A DNA stretch of 23,494 bases from Euryarchaeota archaeon UBA23 (GCA_002498725.1 DAIJ01000025.1:1-23494); one strand, 5' to 3'; positions 8,088 to 15,733 are shown, counted from the stretch's first letter. Numbers and translations are program-made. Notes: generated by a model not told the origin, from the sequence alone.

Positions 8088-8733
8088 CGATTACTTTCAA
8101 TTCTACAGCTATTGGAGTAGGTAAGGAAAGTACAGCAACTGTTGTTCTTGAACATTGAATTTCTGAGAAATACTCGGAATATACTTCATTATAACCAGTA
8201 AAATCTCGATCCATATCAACAAGAAAAGATAAGCAATCTACAACCTTTTCTAGAGAAGATCCGGCGTCTTCTAAGATAACCTTGATGTTTTCAATTACTG
8301 CTCTTGTTTGTTTACGTATATCATAATCTAAAGGATTTCCTTCAGAATCTCGGATTGGGCCGCCTGGAATTTCATCAGTAATTGGCTGACGTGGACCTAT
8401 GCCACTAACGAATAGAAGGTTTCCGACTCGAAATGCATGAGGATAAGCACCTACTGCTGAAGGTGCTCTATCTGAAAATATTGGACCGTCAGAACTAGTA
8501 AATTTACCTGCTGTTTTCTTTCCAACTACGCCGCCTACCATACCGCCAACAGGTCCTGCTACAGCAACTCCTGCTGCAGCACCAACTGCGCCTCCTGCGG
8601 TTGAAAACATTGATTTCCCATAACTTTCGTAAAGAGATTCAATTGCATCATCAGGGGCTTCAATGAGATCTCTAATCATTTCAAGGCGATGTAAAAAGGT
8701 CGACTCATCCTCTTCTATTTCTTTATCTGTCAT
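8077..8733 (-). CDS. RidA-family deaminase (2-aminomuconate deaminase-like) with an N-terminal glycine-zipper extension
   Basis: A 218-residue protein in two parts. Residues about 88-218 are a RidA (YjgF/YER057c/UK114) domain. It starts SAVGAYPHA and contains LFVSGIGPRQP, a Q-TRAVIENIK helix, SRTTV with the carboxylate-binding Arg196, and VELKVIA with Glu211. The Arg-to-Glu spacing equals that of E. coli RidA (Arg105, Glu120). The RDF-x-x-YNEVYSEYF segment is like 2-aminomuconate deaminases. Residues 1-87 are unusual for the family: a charged helix, then a Gly/Ala-rich stretch (44-71) with repeated small-x3-small spacing, a glycine zipper that may insert into or associate with a membrane. The ATG overlaps the amnA stop as ATGA, so translation is coupled to the dioxygenase genes. 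In the aminophenol pathway this enzyme would turn 2-aminomuconate into 4-oxalocrotonate plus ammonia. Function is inferred from context and family. Confidence 0.85.
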   Translation of the reverse strand: MTDKEIEEDESTFLHRLEMIRDLIEAPDDAIESLYESYGKSMFSTAGGAVGAAAGVAVAGPVGGMVGGVVGKKTAGKFTSSDGPIFSDRAPSAVGAYPHAFRVGNLLFVSGIGPRQPITDEIPGGPIRDSEGNPLDYDIRKQTRAVIENIKVILEDAGSSLEKVVDCLSFLVDMDRDFTGYNEVYSEYFSEIQCSRTTVAVLSLPTPIAVELKVIAKI

Positions 8734-9659
8734 TCTAGCATCCCCTTGTCTAGTACATTCCGATCTCCCTGATAATATTCTACATCGTCTTCATCAAATT
8801 CTTTGTCACCAACGGATCCACTAGAAGGTGTTAGAGTAATTACTGCACCACCACTTCCATTCAACGCCTCGTAAGCTAGTACCTCACCATCGTAGTTGTT
8901 ATGCTGACCCATAGATGCTGCCATAAACCAAGCCGGTTTGTAAGCAACTACTTTTTGCACTCTTATCTGACCATGAATATCACGACTTAATTGACTTAGA
9001 TCCTCAAGTCTACCATCAGCAAAGAATTCTAGAATTTTTTGATTCCAATCATCGTCTTTTCGGGAATGAATTCGATCATCTGCTGGATCGATATGCTCAG
9101 TGAACATTCTATTTGATAGGCTAGCAACTACCACTATCACTGCCTTCTTACCTTGAGTTGCTAATGTATCACGAACTGCTTTTCCTAAAACAATAGTCTC
9201 AGATCTATTAGCATACATGTTGCTTGAAACTATACACGAAGGAATTCGATTTTCTGGGTTAAGTAAACTTAGAGCAACTACTGATCCTGTATCTATAGGA
9301 AAACCTTCATACTCAACCGTTCTTGATTCCAGACCACGTTTTTCATTTGCTTCTTTGAAAGCATGAGCAAATTCAGTATCGATTTTGAATTCATAGGGCA
9401 TACTACCTAAATAATGGAAATCATCATCCACATGTGTCCATACAGCATTCTCAAGTGCTTGGATTTGATGCCCAATAATACTGGGCCATGTGGTAGAATA
9501 TACCAATATTAGATCCGCTTCACTTTCTTCTATTCTTCTACGACATTCATCAAATCCTGCCCTTAGTTTTGCATATCCCTCATTTGCATCTGGAGATAAT
9601 AATGGATGAGGATGTGGGGGGCAATATATTCCAAACAAAATTTCTGGTTCATTAGTCAT
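8730..9659 (-). CDS. amnA: Extradiol dioxygenase, non-catalytic alpha subunit (2-aminophenol 1,6-dioxygenase AmnA-like)
   Basis: A 309-residue member of the LigB / class III extradiol dioxygenase fold, homologous to the neighbouring amnB product but without its metal site. Aligning the two by shared motifs, the beta metal ligands His20, His69 and Glu258 fall on Pro15, Thr57 and Val237 here, and the catalytic His202 falls on Asn183. Loss of all four matches the structural alpha subunit of 2-aminophenol 1,6-dioxygenase, a heterotetramer in which only beta binds iron. Segments such as GFPIDTGSVVALSLLNP and IVSSNMYANRSET preserve the fold. The start is supported by an AGGTGAT site that overlaps the amnB stop codon, and its own stop overlaps the RidA start, so the three genes form one operon. 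The subunit role is well supported; the exact aromatic substrate is not proven. Confidence 0.83.
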   Translation of the reverse strand: MTNEPEILFGIYCPPHPHPLLSPDANEGYAKLRAGFDECRRRIEESEADLILVYSTTWPSIIGHQIQALENAVWTHVDDDFHYLGSMPYEFKIDTEFAHAFKEANEKRGLESRTVEYEGFPIDTGSVVALSLLNPENRIPSCIVSSNMYANRSETIVLGKAVRDTLATQGKKAVIVVVASLSNRMFTEHIDPADDRIHSRKDDDWNQKILEFFADGRLEDLSQLSRDIHGQIRVQKVVAYKPAWFMAASMGQHNNYDGEVLAYEALNGSGGAVITLTPSSGSVGDKEFDEDDVEYYQGDRNVLDKGMLE

Positions 9660-9662
9660 ATT

Positions 9663-9669
9663 ATCACCT
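9663..9669 (-). promoter_or_regulatory. Ribosome binding site of amnA overlapping the amnB stop
   Basis: AGGTGAT on the minus strand is three bases before the amnA ATG and overlaps the amnB TAG stop (9668-9670). This implies translational coupling that would favour equal amounts of the two subunits. Confidence 0.65.
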
Positions 9670-10573
9670 ACAGAACATACTCACGTGTTTCATCATTAGG
9701 ATCCCAACAAGCCACAACGTTGCCAGTTCCTATTACAGATTGATAACCGTATATTTCGGCTGGGAAATTTGGAAAACCCATGGCAGCTAACATCCAAATT
9801 AGTCCTCCTCCCTCTGTTTCGGCTATTGTTTGCTCAGTAAATTCAGGCATTATGTCAATTACTTCACGACTCTTGCCTTCACGCATCATTTCAATGATTT
9901 TCATATCCCAAACATACTGACTATGATTGTAAATATGTTCACGACTCATGTCTTCAGGAAGAGGCGCCTCTTCTACAAAATGTCTGTGAGACAATGAATG
10001 ACTGGCAACCAAAACAACACGCTTACCACTTTCTTGAATTGCTTTAGCACAAGCACGACCAAGAGCACTCGCTTGTTCAACCATTACTTCAGGGGAGTAA
10101 TAGTGTGTGTTTCTATTACTGGATATTGTAACAATTGGTTTATCCCATTCAGGATTTAGTAAATGACAACTGGTTATTGTACCGTAGTCAACCCTGAAAT
10201 CAGGATTACGCATCATTTTGGTAATGATGCCTGCTTCTGCTGCGGCATCATGCATTAATTCAGAAAGTTCAACGTCTACCTTTAGATCATAATTAAATCT
10301 GAATAAATTCGGGAAAACGGGGTCGACGGATTTTGATTTGAATTGAGGCAGGCCTAGGAAGTGTGTTCCAATGTATGTTTGCCAATGAGGTGTGAAAATC
10401 ACTATTGCATCATAATCAATATCTTTCAACTTTCTTGCTAGTCTGTTATAGCCCCAACGCAGAGTTTCCCAACCGCCTTCCGAATACGCTTCATTCTGTG
10501 GAGGATTTGCTGCATAAACAAGGTGAGGGGGGTGAGGTGCGAGGCAGCCGGCGACAATCTGGCCCTTCGTCAT
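9668..10573 (-). CDS. amnB: Extradiol dioxygenase, catalytic beta subunit (2-aminophenol 1,6-dioxygenase AmnB-like)
   Basis: A 301-residue LigB-type non-haem iron(II) ring-cleavage dioxygenase. It begins QIVAGCLAPHPPHLVY and has NPPQNEA, GGWE-x-LRWGY, FTPHW, FRVDYGTIT, SHSLSHRHF and IGTGN, all features of the 2-aminophenol 1,6-dioxygenase beta subunit. Counting from the longer in-frame ATG at 10591, the expected ligands are His20, His69 and Glu258, with catalytic His202. All sit at one constant offset from the His13, His62, Glu251 and His195 I recall for the characterised bacterial enzyme. Starting at ATG 10573 reduces that offset to one residue and gives a family-like N-terminus. A TATA-like box at 10592-10599 is about 22 bases before this start and directly abuts the longer start, so 10573 is preferred. 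The reaction would open 2-aminophenol to 2-aminomuconic semialdehyde. It is the first gene of the amnB-amnA-RidA operon. Confidence 0.88.
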   Translation of the reverse strand: MTKGQIVAGCLAPHPPHLVYAANPPQNEAYSEGGWETLRWGYNRLARKLKDIDYDAIVIFTPHWQTYIGTHFLGLPQFKSKSVDPVFPNLFRFNYDLKVDVELSELMHDAAAEAGIITKMMRNPDFRVDYGTITSCHLLNPEWDKPIVTISSNRNTHYYSPEVMVEQASALGRACAKAIQESGKRVVLVASHSLSHRHFVEEAPLPEDMSREHIYNHSQYVWDMKIIEMMREGKSREVIDIMPEFTEQTIAETEGGGLIWMLAAMGFPNFPAEIYGYQSVIGTGNVVACWDPNDETREYVL

Positions 10574-10591
10574 GTATGGACGAGGTCTCAA

Positions 10592-10599
10592 ATTCTAAA
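10592..10599 (-). promoter_or_regulatory. Putative TATA box for the amnB-amnA-RidA operon
   Basis: TTTAGAAT on the minus strand is centred about 22 bases upstream of the ATG at 10573. The alternative ATG at 10591 would start right next to the box, arguing for the downstream, probably leaderless, start. Confidence 0.4.
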
Positions 10600-10653
10600 G
10601 AAAACCTTCCGGTGTTTCCAAGCCTTCATTGGTGTGGTTATCAGCGCAACACT

Positions 10654-11085
10654 ATGAAGTGGGATGAACCTCCCCTCTGGCCAATAGCATTACCCAGTGG
10701 AATTGGATTCCTACTACCGTTATCCTCAACACTTAGACAACACAAGTTTGATGCTCTACATTTCATTACAACAGCTGAAGGCCAGGAATCATTGATTACT
10801 CCTCTAATAGTAATGATTATGTTGTCTCCTCTACTAATATTTGCACCTAAAGAAATAGGAAATAGAATTGAACTAATAGCAGGCTCAATAGTAGGCTTAC
10901 TACTATGTATGATACCCCAAGTATTGTTTAAACCCTGGCTAATTGTCGTTATTCTGTTTTGGATTTTCCAATCTAGGCATATCTGGAGTAAGAACTACCC
11001 ACCCTTTAGAATTGGAATTTGGCTGGGTCTTGGGGGAGCATCTGGATTATTCCTAGGTGGATTTTTCGCCTATAACTTTCTTTGA
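10654..11085 (+). CDS. Small unknown multi-pass membrane protein
   Basis: A 143-residue protein I cannot assign to a family. It has about four or five hydrophobic segments: around residues 9-26, 47-66, 72-91, 93-110 and 122-140, with short loops and few charges. The reading frame is open much further upstream (to 10405), but that part lies antisense to the amnB coding region and has no membrane or family character. ATG 10654 begins just before the first hydrophobic segment and lies outside amnB. The gene is divergent from the amn operon, with about 80 bases between the starts, and its last 33 bases overlap the 3' end of the convergent PAP2-like gene. Role unknown. Confidence 0.65.
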   Translation: MKWDEPPLWPIALPSGIGFLLPLSSTLRQHKFDALHFITTAEGQESLITPLIVMIMLSPLLIFAPKEIGNRIELIAGSIVGLLLCMIPQVLFKPWLIVVILFWIFQSRHIWSKNYPPFRIGIWLGLGGASGLFLGGFFAYNFL

Positions 11086-12489
11086 GCGAAAAATAACTAC
11101 CTCAATAGTAACTCCAGTAATGATAAAGCAAGGCCAACTTAACAAGATACCAGACCAGATTAGTTCGTCATCAACGTAGTGAGGCGTAATTCTCAACTCT
11201 CCGAGACCCTCGCTAGAAGAATCAGTATCATATATTCTCATCAAAATAACGTACATGTCACTAAGACTTGTAGTTTCAACAATCAACTCGACTTGATTGC
11301 CACCTTCTATAGTGAAAATTTCTTTATTAGCAATATTCGGATCGATAAGTATTGATGACCAATCAATATGCCCTCGAGAAGAATGAGTAATTACAAAATC
11401 AAGTTTGATTAACATAATCTCAACAGGCACCTCTCCAACATTTGAAACATCAACTAAAACGGGATGACTTAGAGAATGGACTTCTACAGTATCCAAATTG
11501 ACATCTCCTTCTCCAAAACGATAGTTAGGAATTTCATCATCAGTACCGGCTCCATCTATACCACCTACTAGCAAAAAGGAGCTGAATAATATAGTACAGA
11601 ACACAGCAAATACTCTTTGCCGATTATTTGGAATAAGTGATTTCCAACCATTTTCAGGCCTTGCTCTTACAATTGGTTGGACATAGTTACAAAAAGTTGC
11701 GCAAACTAATGCAATCACTAATCCCGGTACAATATCAACAATCCAATGAATGCCGAGATATTGTATTGAAAATACATAAATTATGACATTTATCAAAACA
11801 AATAAATCAAATTCTCTATGTCTCCACTCACTTATCCTTATTCCTAGAGACCTGCAATGAAGCCTATTGAGAATAAGTAGGGAAATTGGTAATCCTATAT
11901 GCAAACTTGGAACCGAATTATCCATTGGATCATTTAGGATAAAGAAATCAATTGTGAAAGAGTCATGGTATAGAAGGGCATCAACGTTTGGAAGATAACT
12001 ACTAGTCACCTCAACATTGAAGAAAAGATATAAGGGAACTGATAAAAGATAGATTACAAAGTAATTTAGTGCGGCTTTATCTGCCATTATCTCATCTTTA
12101 GTTAGAATATAATACATAGGAGAAAACCATATCATAAACAGATACATGAATAGATAATGAGCACTCATTAGATCTGTTAAAATATCATTGAGGAAAAAAT
12201 CCTGAATAGAATATACCCAATCTCCTTCGATCTCATATATCCAATGTGTATAACCACCTACCTTTGCTTTCATTGGTTCATTATGATGATCAATCAAAGC
12301 CTTGTAAAGAAACATTGCAAGATAGAGACCTATGTGCCACCAGTATCCCTTTTCTCGTATTTCATTAGGAAGTTCTGCGAGTTTGACTCGCATATGTGGC
12401 TCATCTCTTGTAAGGAATCTTTGTACAGGGATTGTTAAAGCAAGTAGTGCAATCATAGCAACCTCATAGGGACCGATGAACCACTGCAT
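11053..12489 (-). CDS. PAP2/Aur1-like membrane phosphatase or inositol-phosphotransferase
   Basis: The first ~310 residues form a multi-pass membrane domain with the phosphatidic acid phosphatase type 2 signature of the Aur1/Ipt1 branch: SVPSLHIGLP, with the catalytic His at about residue 197 counting from ATG 12489, and YLGIHWIVDIVPG, with His248 and Asp252 forming the second half of the active site. Such proteins move or remove phosphate head groups of lipids; eukaryotic Aur1 makes inositol phosphorylceramide. After one more TM comes an extracytoplasmic beta-rich domain of about 130 residues and a final TM near the C-terminus, an extension not typical of the family. A longer TTG start at 12516 would add nine residues and has an AT-rich stretch about 24 bases upstream; I favour the ATG. 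Substrate unproven, but the nearby PI-PLC-like gene makes a polar-lipid role plausible. Confidence 0.75.
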   Translation of the reverse strand: MQWFIGPYEVAMIALLALTIPVQRFLTRDEPHMRVKLAELPNEIREKGYWWHIGLYLAMFLYKALIDHHNEPMKAKVGGYTHWIYEIEGDWVYSIQDFFLNDILTDLMSAHYLFMYLFMIWFSPMYYILTKDEIMADKAALNYFVIYLLSVPLYLFFNVEVTSSYLPNVDALLYHDSFTIDFFILNDPMDNSVPSLHIGLPISLLILNRLHCRSLGIRISEWRHREFDLFVLINVIIYVFSIQYLGIHWIVDIVPGLVIALVCATFCNYVQPIVRARPENGWKSLIPNNRQRVFAVFCTILFSSFLLVGGIDGAGTDDEIPNYRFGEGDVNLDTVEVHSLSHPVLVDVSNVGEVPVEIMLIKLDFVITHSSRGHIDWSSILIDPNIANKEIFTIEGGNQVELIVETTSLSDMYVILMRIYDTDSSSEGLGELRITPHYVDDELIWSGILLSWPCFIITGVTIEVVIFRSKKVIGEKST

Positions 12490-12621
12490 AAGCCATAGGG
12501 ATTGATCTTTGGTCAAGAAGTTCGCGGCAGGAAAATTACTATTAGTTATTCAAAAAGGTGGACTTAGCCAGAGATTATGACATACTCCAATTCCAAAAAC
12601 TGCTCTTGACATTGCAATTCG

Positions 12622-12629
12622 CATAATCA
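12622..12629 (+). promoter_or_regulatory. Putative TATA box for ybaK-smug1
   Basis: CATAATCA is centred about 26 bases before ATG 12652, the expected distance for a leaderless archaeal mRNA. This favours 12652 over the in-frame ATG at 12640. Confidence 0.4.
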
Positions 12630-12651
12630 TCAAGTCATAATGCTAGTTTCG

Positions 12652-13122
12652 ATGCATGTGGATGGACACGCGGTTTGGCTTCGAGAGTGCGCTAAAATTG
12701 GTTTTATTCCAGAAGCCAGAAGGTATACAGAGGGGACAAAAACTAGTCTTGATGCTGCTAATCAATTGGGTTGCGATGTGGCTCATATAGCCAAATCAAT
12801 AGTTTTTGAAGGAAATGATGGAGCGATTGTTGTAATAACTAGTGGAGCAAATCGTGTCGATAGAAAAAAGAAAATTAAGCGAATTCTTGGTTACAAACCT
12901 AGCATGACTAATTCGGATTATATTATTGAAAACACTGGTTATGCACCTGGTGGTGTACCTCCATTTGGACATCTCAAAAGATGTACTGTTCTAATGGATG
13001 AAGATCTTTTACAGTATCGCGTTGTGTGGGGTGCTGGAGGCTCGTCAGATACTGTCTTTCCTATTGAACCAGAGAAATTGAAAAGTATATCTGGTGCGAC
13101 AGTTGCAAATGTAAAACAGTAG
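12652..13122 (+). CDS. ybaK: YbaK/EbsC-family aminoacyl-tRNA deacylase
   Basis: A 156-residue protein of the YbaK/ProXp editing family, which hydrolyses mischarged tRNA such as Cys- or Ala-tRNA(Pro) in trans. Family features are a conserved lysine in HIAKSIVF (Lys48), the strand GAIVVITSG, a basic RKKKIKR segment, the TGYAPGGVPPFGH active-site loop, and a late GAGGSSDTVFPI strand, in the normal order and at normal length. An in-frame ATG at 12640 would add four residues; the TATA spacing favours 12652. A SMUG1-like gene starts eight bases after its stop, so the two are probably co-transcribed, pairing a translation-quality enzyme with a DNA-repair enzyme. Which mischarged tRNA it edits cannot be told from sequence. 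Confidence 0.9.
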   Translation: MHVDGHAVWLRECAKIGFIPEARRYTEGTKTSLDAANQLGCDVAHIAKSIVFEGNDGAIVVITSGANRVDRKKKIKRILGYKPSMTNSDYIIENTGYAPGGVPPFGHLKRCTVLMDEDLLQYRVVWGAGGSSDTVFPIEPEKLKSISGATVANVKQ

Positions 13123-13130
13123 GTTAAATT

Positions 13131-13862
13131 ATGGTTACTGATAAGATAATTATAGCGGCTGAAAAATTAAGAGATGATGTTGAAGTATTTTCGAAAACGC
13201 TTGTGTCTGAAGGTTTAGTTGATTATGTATATAATCCTCTAAAATATGCATGGGAAATTCATCTGTGTTATCTAAAAATGGCATCAGACAAGGGTGCTAA
13301 GACGCTCTTACTAGGTATGAATCCAGGACCACATGGAATGGGACAAATGGGGATCCCATTTGCAGCCACTAGTATTGTTAGAGATCTTTTAGACATCTCT
13401 GGAATAGAAGTCGACCAACCATTAATCCCACACCCAAAACGTCCTGTTATTGGACTTGATTACCCAAGAGAAGAAGTTTCAGGAACTAGACTTTGGGGGC
13501 TTCTCGCTGAAACCTATGGCGATTCTAGATCAATATTTGAAAAAATATTCATTCTAAACCATTGCCCACTAATGCTTCTTGATGGAGAAAGAGCAACAAA
13601 TATTACTCCAGATAAAATTTCAGGAGAAACCGTAAGGAAACTCTTATCCAGATGTGATGACCACTTGTTAGAAGTTATTGAGATTCTTGATATTGAATGT
13701 GTAATAGGTGTCGGAAAATTCGCTGAAAAAAGAGCTAGGGCGATATTGAAAGACAGTGGAGTGGAAGTGAAAGGATGTTGGCATCCATCCCCGGCATCAC
13801 CTCTTGCTAATCGTAATGGAGGTAAAGATTGGAAAGAAAATGTATCATCTGTACTCCCATAA
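13131..13862 (+). CDS. smug1: SMUG1-like uracil-DNA glycosylase
   Basis: A 243-residue uracil-DNA glycosylase superfamily protein that would remove uracil, and in known SMUG1 enzymes also hydroxymethyluracil, from DNA. Motif 1 is GMNPGPHGMGQMGIPF (residues 62-77) with the catalytic-type Asn64. The uracil-recognition region includes ILNHCPL, and the C-terminal motif is HPSPASPLAN (218-227) with His218. These are the SMUG1 hallmarks (G-M-N-P-G-P-x-G-M and H-P-S-P-x-x-P-x-A-N), distinct from family 4/5 archaeal UDGs, which carry iron-sulfur cysteines absent here. A weak AGGT ribosome site precedes the ATG, eight bases after ybaK. SMUG1 is best known from animals and some bacteria, so its presence in an archaeal context is notable. 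Confidence 0.88.
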   Translation: MVTDKIIIAAEKLRDDVEVFSKTLVSEGLVDYVYNPLKYAWEIHLCYLKMASDKGAKTLLLGMNPGPHGMGQMGIPFAATSIVRDLLDISGIEVDQPLIPHPKRPVIGLDYPREEVSGTRLWGLLAETYGDSRSIFEKIFILNHCPLMLLDGERATNITPDKISGETVRKLLSRCDDHLLEVIEILDIECVIGVGKFAEKRARAILKDSGVEVKGCWHPSPASPLANRNGGKDWKENVSSVLP

Positions 13863-13896
13863 TACAAACAAAAAATACCTCATTTACTCAAGTAAA

Positions 13897-13904
13897 AAGT
13901 TAAG
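13897..13904 (+). promoter_or_regulatory. Putative TATA box for the acyl-CoA synthetase gene
   Basis: An AT-rich AAGTTAAG, within a longer A-rich stretch, is centred about 28 bases before ATG 13929. No ribosome site is seen between. Weak, positional evidence only. Confidence 0.3.
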
Positions 13905-13928
13905 TCGGCTAATGTAGCGTGAGTAGGC

Positions 13929-15731
13929 ATGGACGCCAAGACGACACCGGAGTACCTGATTTCAAATGCCGAGAAATATGCCAACGAACCCGCTCTTTCA
14001 TGGAAAGATGATTCAGGAAACTGGGTGAATATGACTTGGTCAGAATTCTACGATAATGCCATGAAAGTAGCAAGGTCGCTAATCTCCATTGGTTTTGAGG
14101 CCGGAGACAAACTAAGTATCTATTCATACAACAGATTTGAGTGGTATACTGCTTATGTTGCAGCAAATATGTGTAATGGAGTCGCTGTCGGAGTATATCA
14201 CACATGCTCACCAGAAGAAGTCGAATGGGTAGTAGGAAACTCCGACTCCAAGGTCGTCTTCGTTGGGACTAATCCAATGGACGGAGGAGATACCAGCAAG
14301 ATGTGTAATCACCGTCTTCAGGCTGCAATGGGTAATCTCGGAAAGGTCGAGGCTGTGGTTTCTATGGTAGGGATGGATGCAATTGATCACGACACAGCAA
14401 TGACATGGATGGAATTCATTGAGAAAGCTGATTCGACTCCTGAAGCAACTGTTATCGACAGAATCTCGAGTATCAAGCCCTCTGATCCTGCTTCACTGAT
14501 CTATACCTCAGGAACAACAGGAAACCCAAAGGGAGTAGTTCTAACCCATGACAATATGGATTTTGAAATTGGAGAGGTTCATAAAATGGTCAAATTCAAT
14601 CAAGGAGAAGGATATGTGTCTTGGCTCCCATGTGCCCACGTGTTTGGGCAACTAGCTGACAATCATATATGGATTAGAGACGCCATACACATGAGAGTGG
14701 TTGACAATCCTCTTCACTCGATAGATTACTGCAAAGAAGTAAATCCCCACCTATTCATTGGAGTGCCTCGAATTTATGAGAAGGTCTACTCTAATCTAGT
14801 AGCAGGACTTGGTAGTAAAGTTGGCTGGCTAAAGTTACCAATACTTGGTAACATTGTAAGAAAGAAGGCAAAGGCAAAGATTGGCTTCACGAATCTGAGA
14901 TTTGCAATTACAGGAGCGGCACCTATTAATCCGGATATTTTACATCTATTCCAAGATCTAGGAATACCTCTGTTTGAAGGTTATGGTATGACTGAAACGT
15001 CAGCAGGAGCCACTCTAGGACATCCTGGCGCAAATAAAATAGGATCCGTTGGGAAACCAATGGCGGGAACTGAACTAAGAATTGCGGATCCGGATGAAGG
15101 AGGTAATGGTGAGATTCAATTCAGAGGTAGGCATGTAATGGCAGGATATTACAAAAATCCTGAGGCTACTGCAGAAACTATGACTGAAGATGGCTGGCTG
15201 AAATCAGGAGATCTAGGTAAGATAGATTCAGATGGCTTTGTTTATGTCACTGGAAGATTGAAAGAAATATATGTTAGTTCTGCTGGAAAGAACATTGCTC
15301 CTCTAGTAATTGAAGAGACTATGAAATCTATACCAGTAGTATCACAATGTATGCTAATTGGTGACAATAGGAAATATTGTTCTGCTCTATTCACATTGGA
15401 TGTTGGTGCAATACTGAGAGATGTACACGGACTTGACGGAGCCACAGAAGTTCCTAAAGACCCGTCAAAACAATTAGCAAAACTTGCTGAATTAGGGCAT
15501 GATTTGTCTGAGTATACAGCAGTTGGTAGCGATATATACAAACAACTTGAAGCTGCAGTTAGTGAATTAAATGGAAAATTCAGTAATCCAGAACAAATAA
15601 AGAAATTCACAGTACTTCCTCGTGATCTAGGCGTAGATCAAGGCGAACTAACGCCGACACTGAAGATTCGACGAAAGCAGATCCGTGAAAACTGGGCTGA
15701 AGAAATTGAAGCAATGTATGCAGATGCCTGA
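13929..15731 (+). CDS. Long-chain acyl-CoA synthetase (AMP-forming)
   Basis: A 600-residue ANL-superfamily adenylating enzyme that activates fatty acids with ATP and CoA. The ATP-binding motif IYTSGTTGNPKGVV lies at residues 191-204. Other hallmarks are WLPCAHVFGQ, PRIYEKVY, EGYGMTE (the A5 motif), GEIQFRGRHVMAGYY, DGWLKSGDLG (A7, with the ribose-binding Asp), GRLKEIYV (A8) and a C-terminal LKIRRKQI carrying the likely catalytic lysine. Length and motifs match FadD15/bubblegum-type long-chain ligases. The ATG follows an A-rich promoter-like stretch. A LysE-type exporter begins two bases after its stop, and an acyl-CoA mutase gene lies further downstream on the same strand, so the enzyme probably feeds acyl-CoA metabolism. 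Chain-length preference cannot be read. Confidence 0.93.
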   Translation: MDAKTTPEYLISNAEKYANEPALSWKDDSGNWVNMTWSEFYDNAMKVARSLISIGFEAGDKLSIYSYNRFEWYTAYVAANMCNGVAVGVYHTCSPEEVEWVVGNSDSKVVFVGTNPMDGGDTSKMCNHRLQAAMGNLGKVEAVVSMVGMDAIDHDTAMTWMEFIEKADSTPEATVIDRISSIKPSDPASLIYTSGTTGNPKGVVLTHDNMDFEIGEVHKMVKFNQGEGYVSWLPCAHVFGQLADNHIWIRDAIHMRVVDNPLHSIDYCKEVNPHLFIGVPRIYEKVYSNLVAGLGSKVGWLKLPILGNIVRKKAKAKIGFTNLRFAITGAAPINPDILHLFQDLGIPLFEGYGMTETSAGATLGHPGANKIGSVGKPMAGTELRIADPDEGGNGEIQFRGRHVMAGYYKNPEATAETMTEDGWLKSGDLGKIDSDGFVYVTGRLKEIYVSSAGKNIAPLVIEETMKSIPVVSQCMLIGDNRKYCSALFTLDVGAILRDVHGLDGATEVPKDPSKQLAKLAELGHDLSEYTAVGSDIYKQLEAAVSELNGKFSNPEQIKKFTVLPRDLGVDQGELTPTLKIRRKQIRENWAEEIEAMYADA

Positions 15732-15733
15732 GA

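Noticed and set aside
8730..9659. AmnA-like protein as a second active dioxygenase or a degraded pseudogene
   Set aside because: All four catalytic positions are replaced, so it is not active alone. The frame is intact, full length and translationally coupled, which fits a structural subunit rather than decay.
10405..10653. Long upstream extension of the small membrane protein frame
   Set aside because: It runs antisense through the amnB coding region, which has conserved catalytic motifs, and has no membrane or family character itself. The frame happens to stay open; ATG 10654 is the sensible start.
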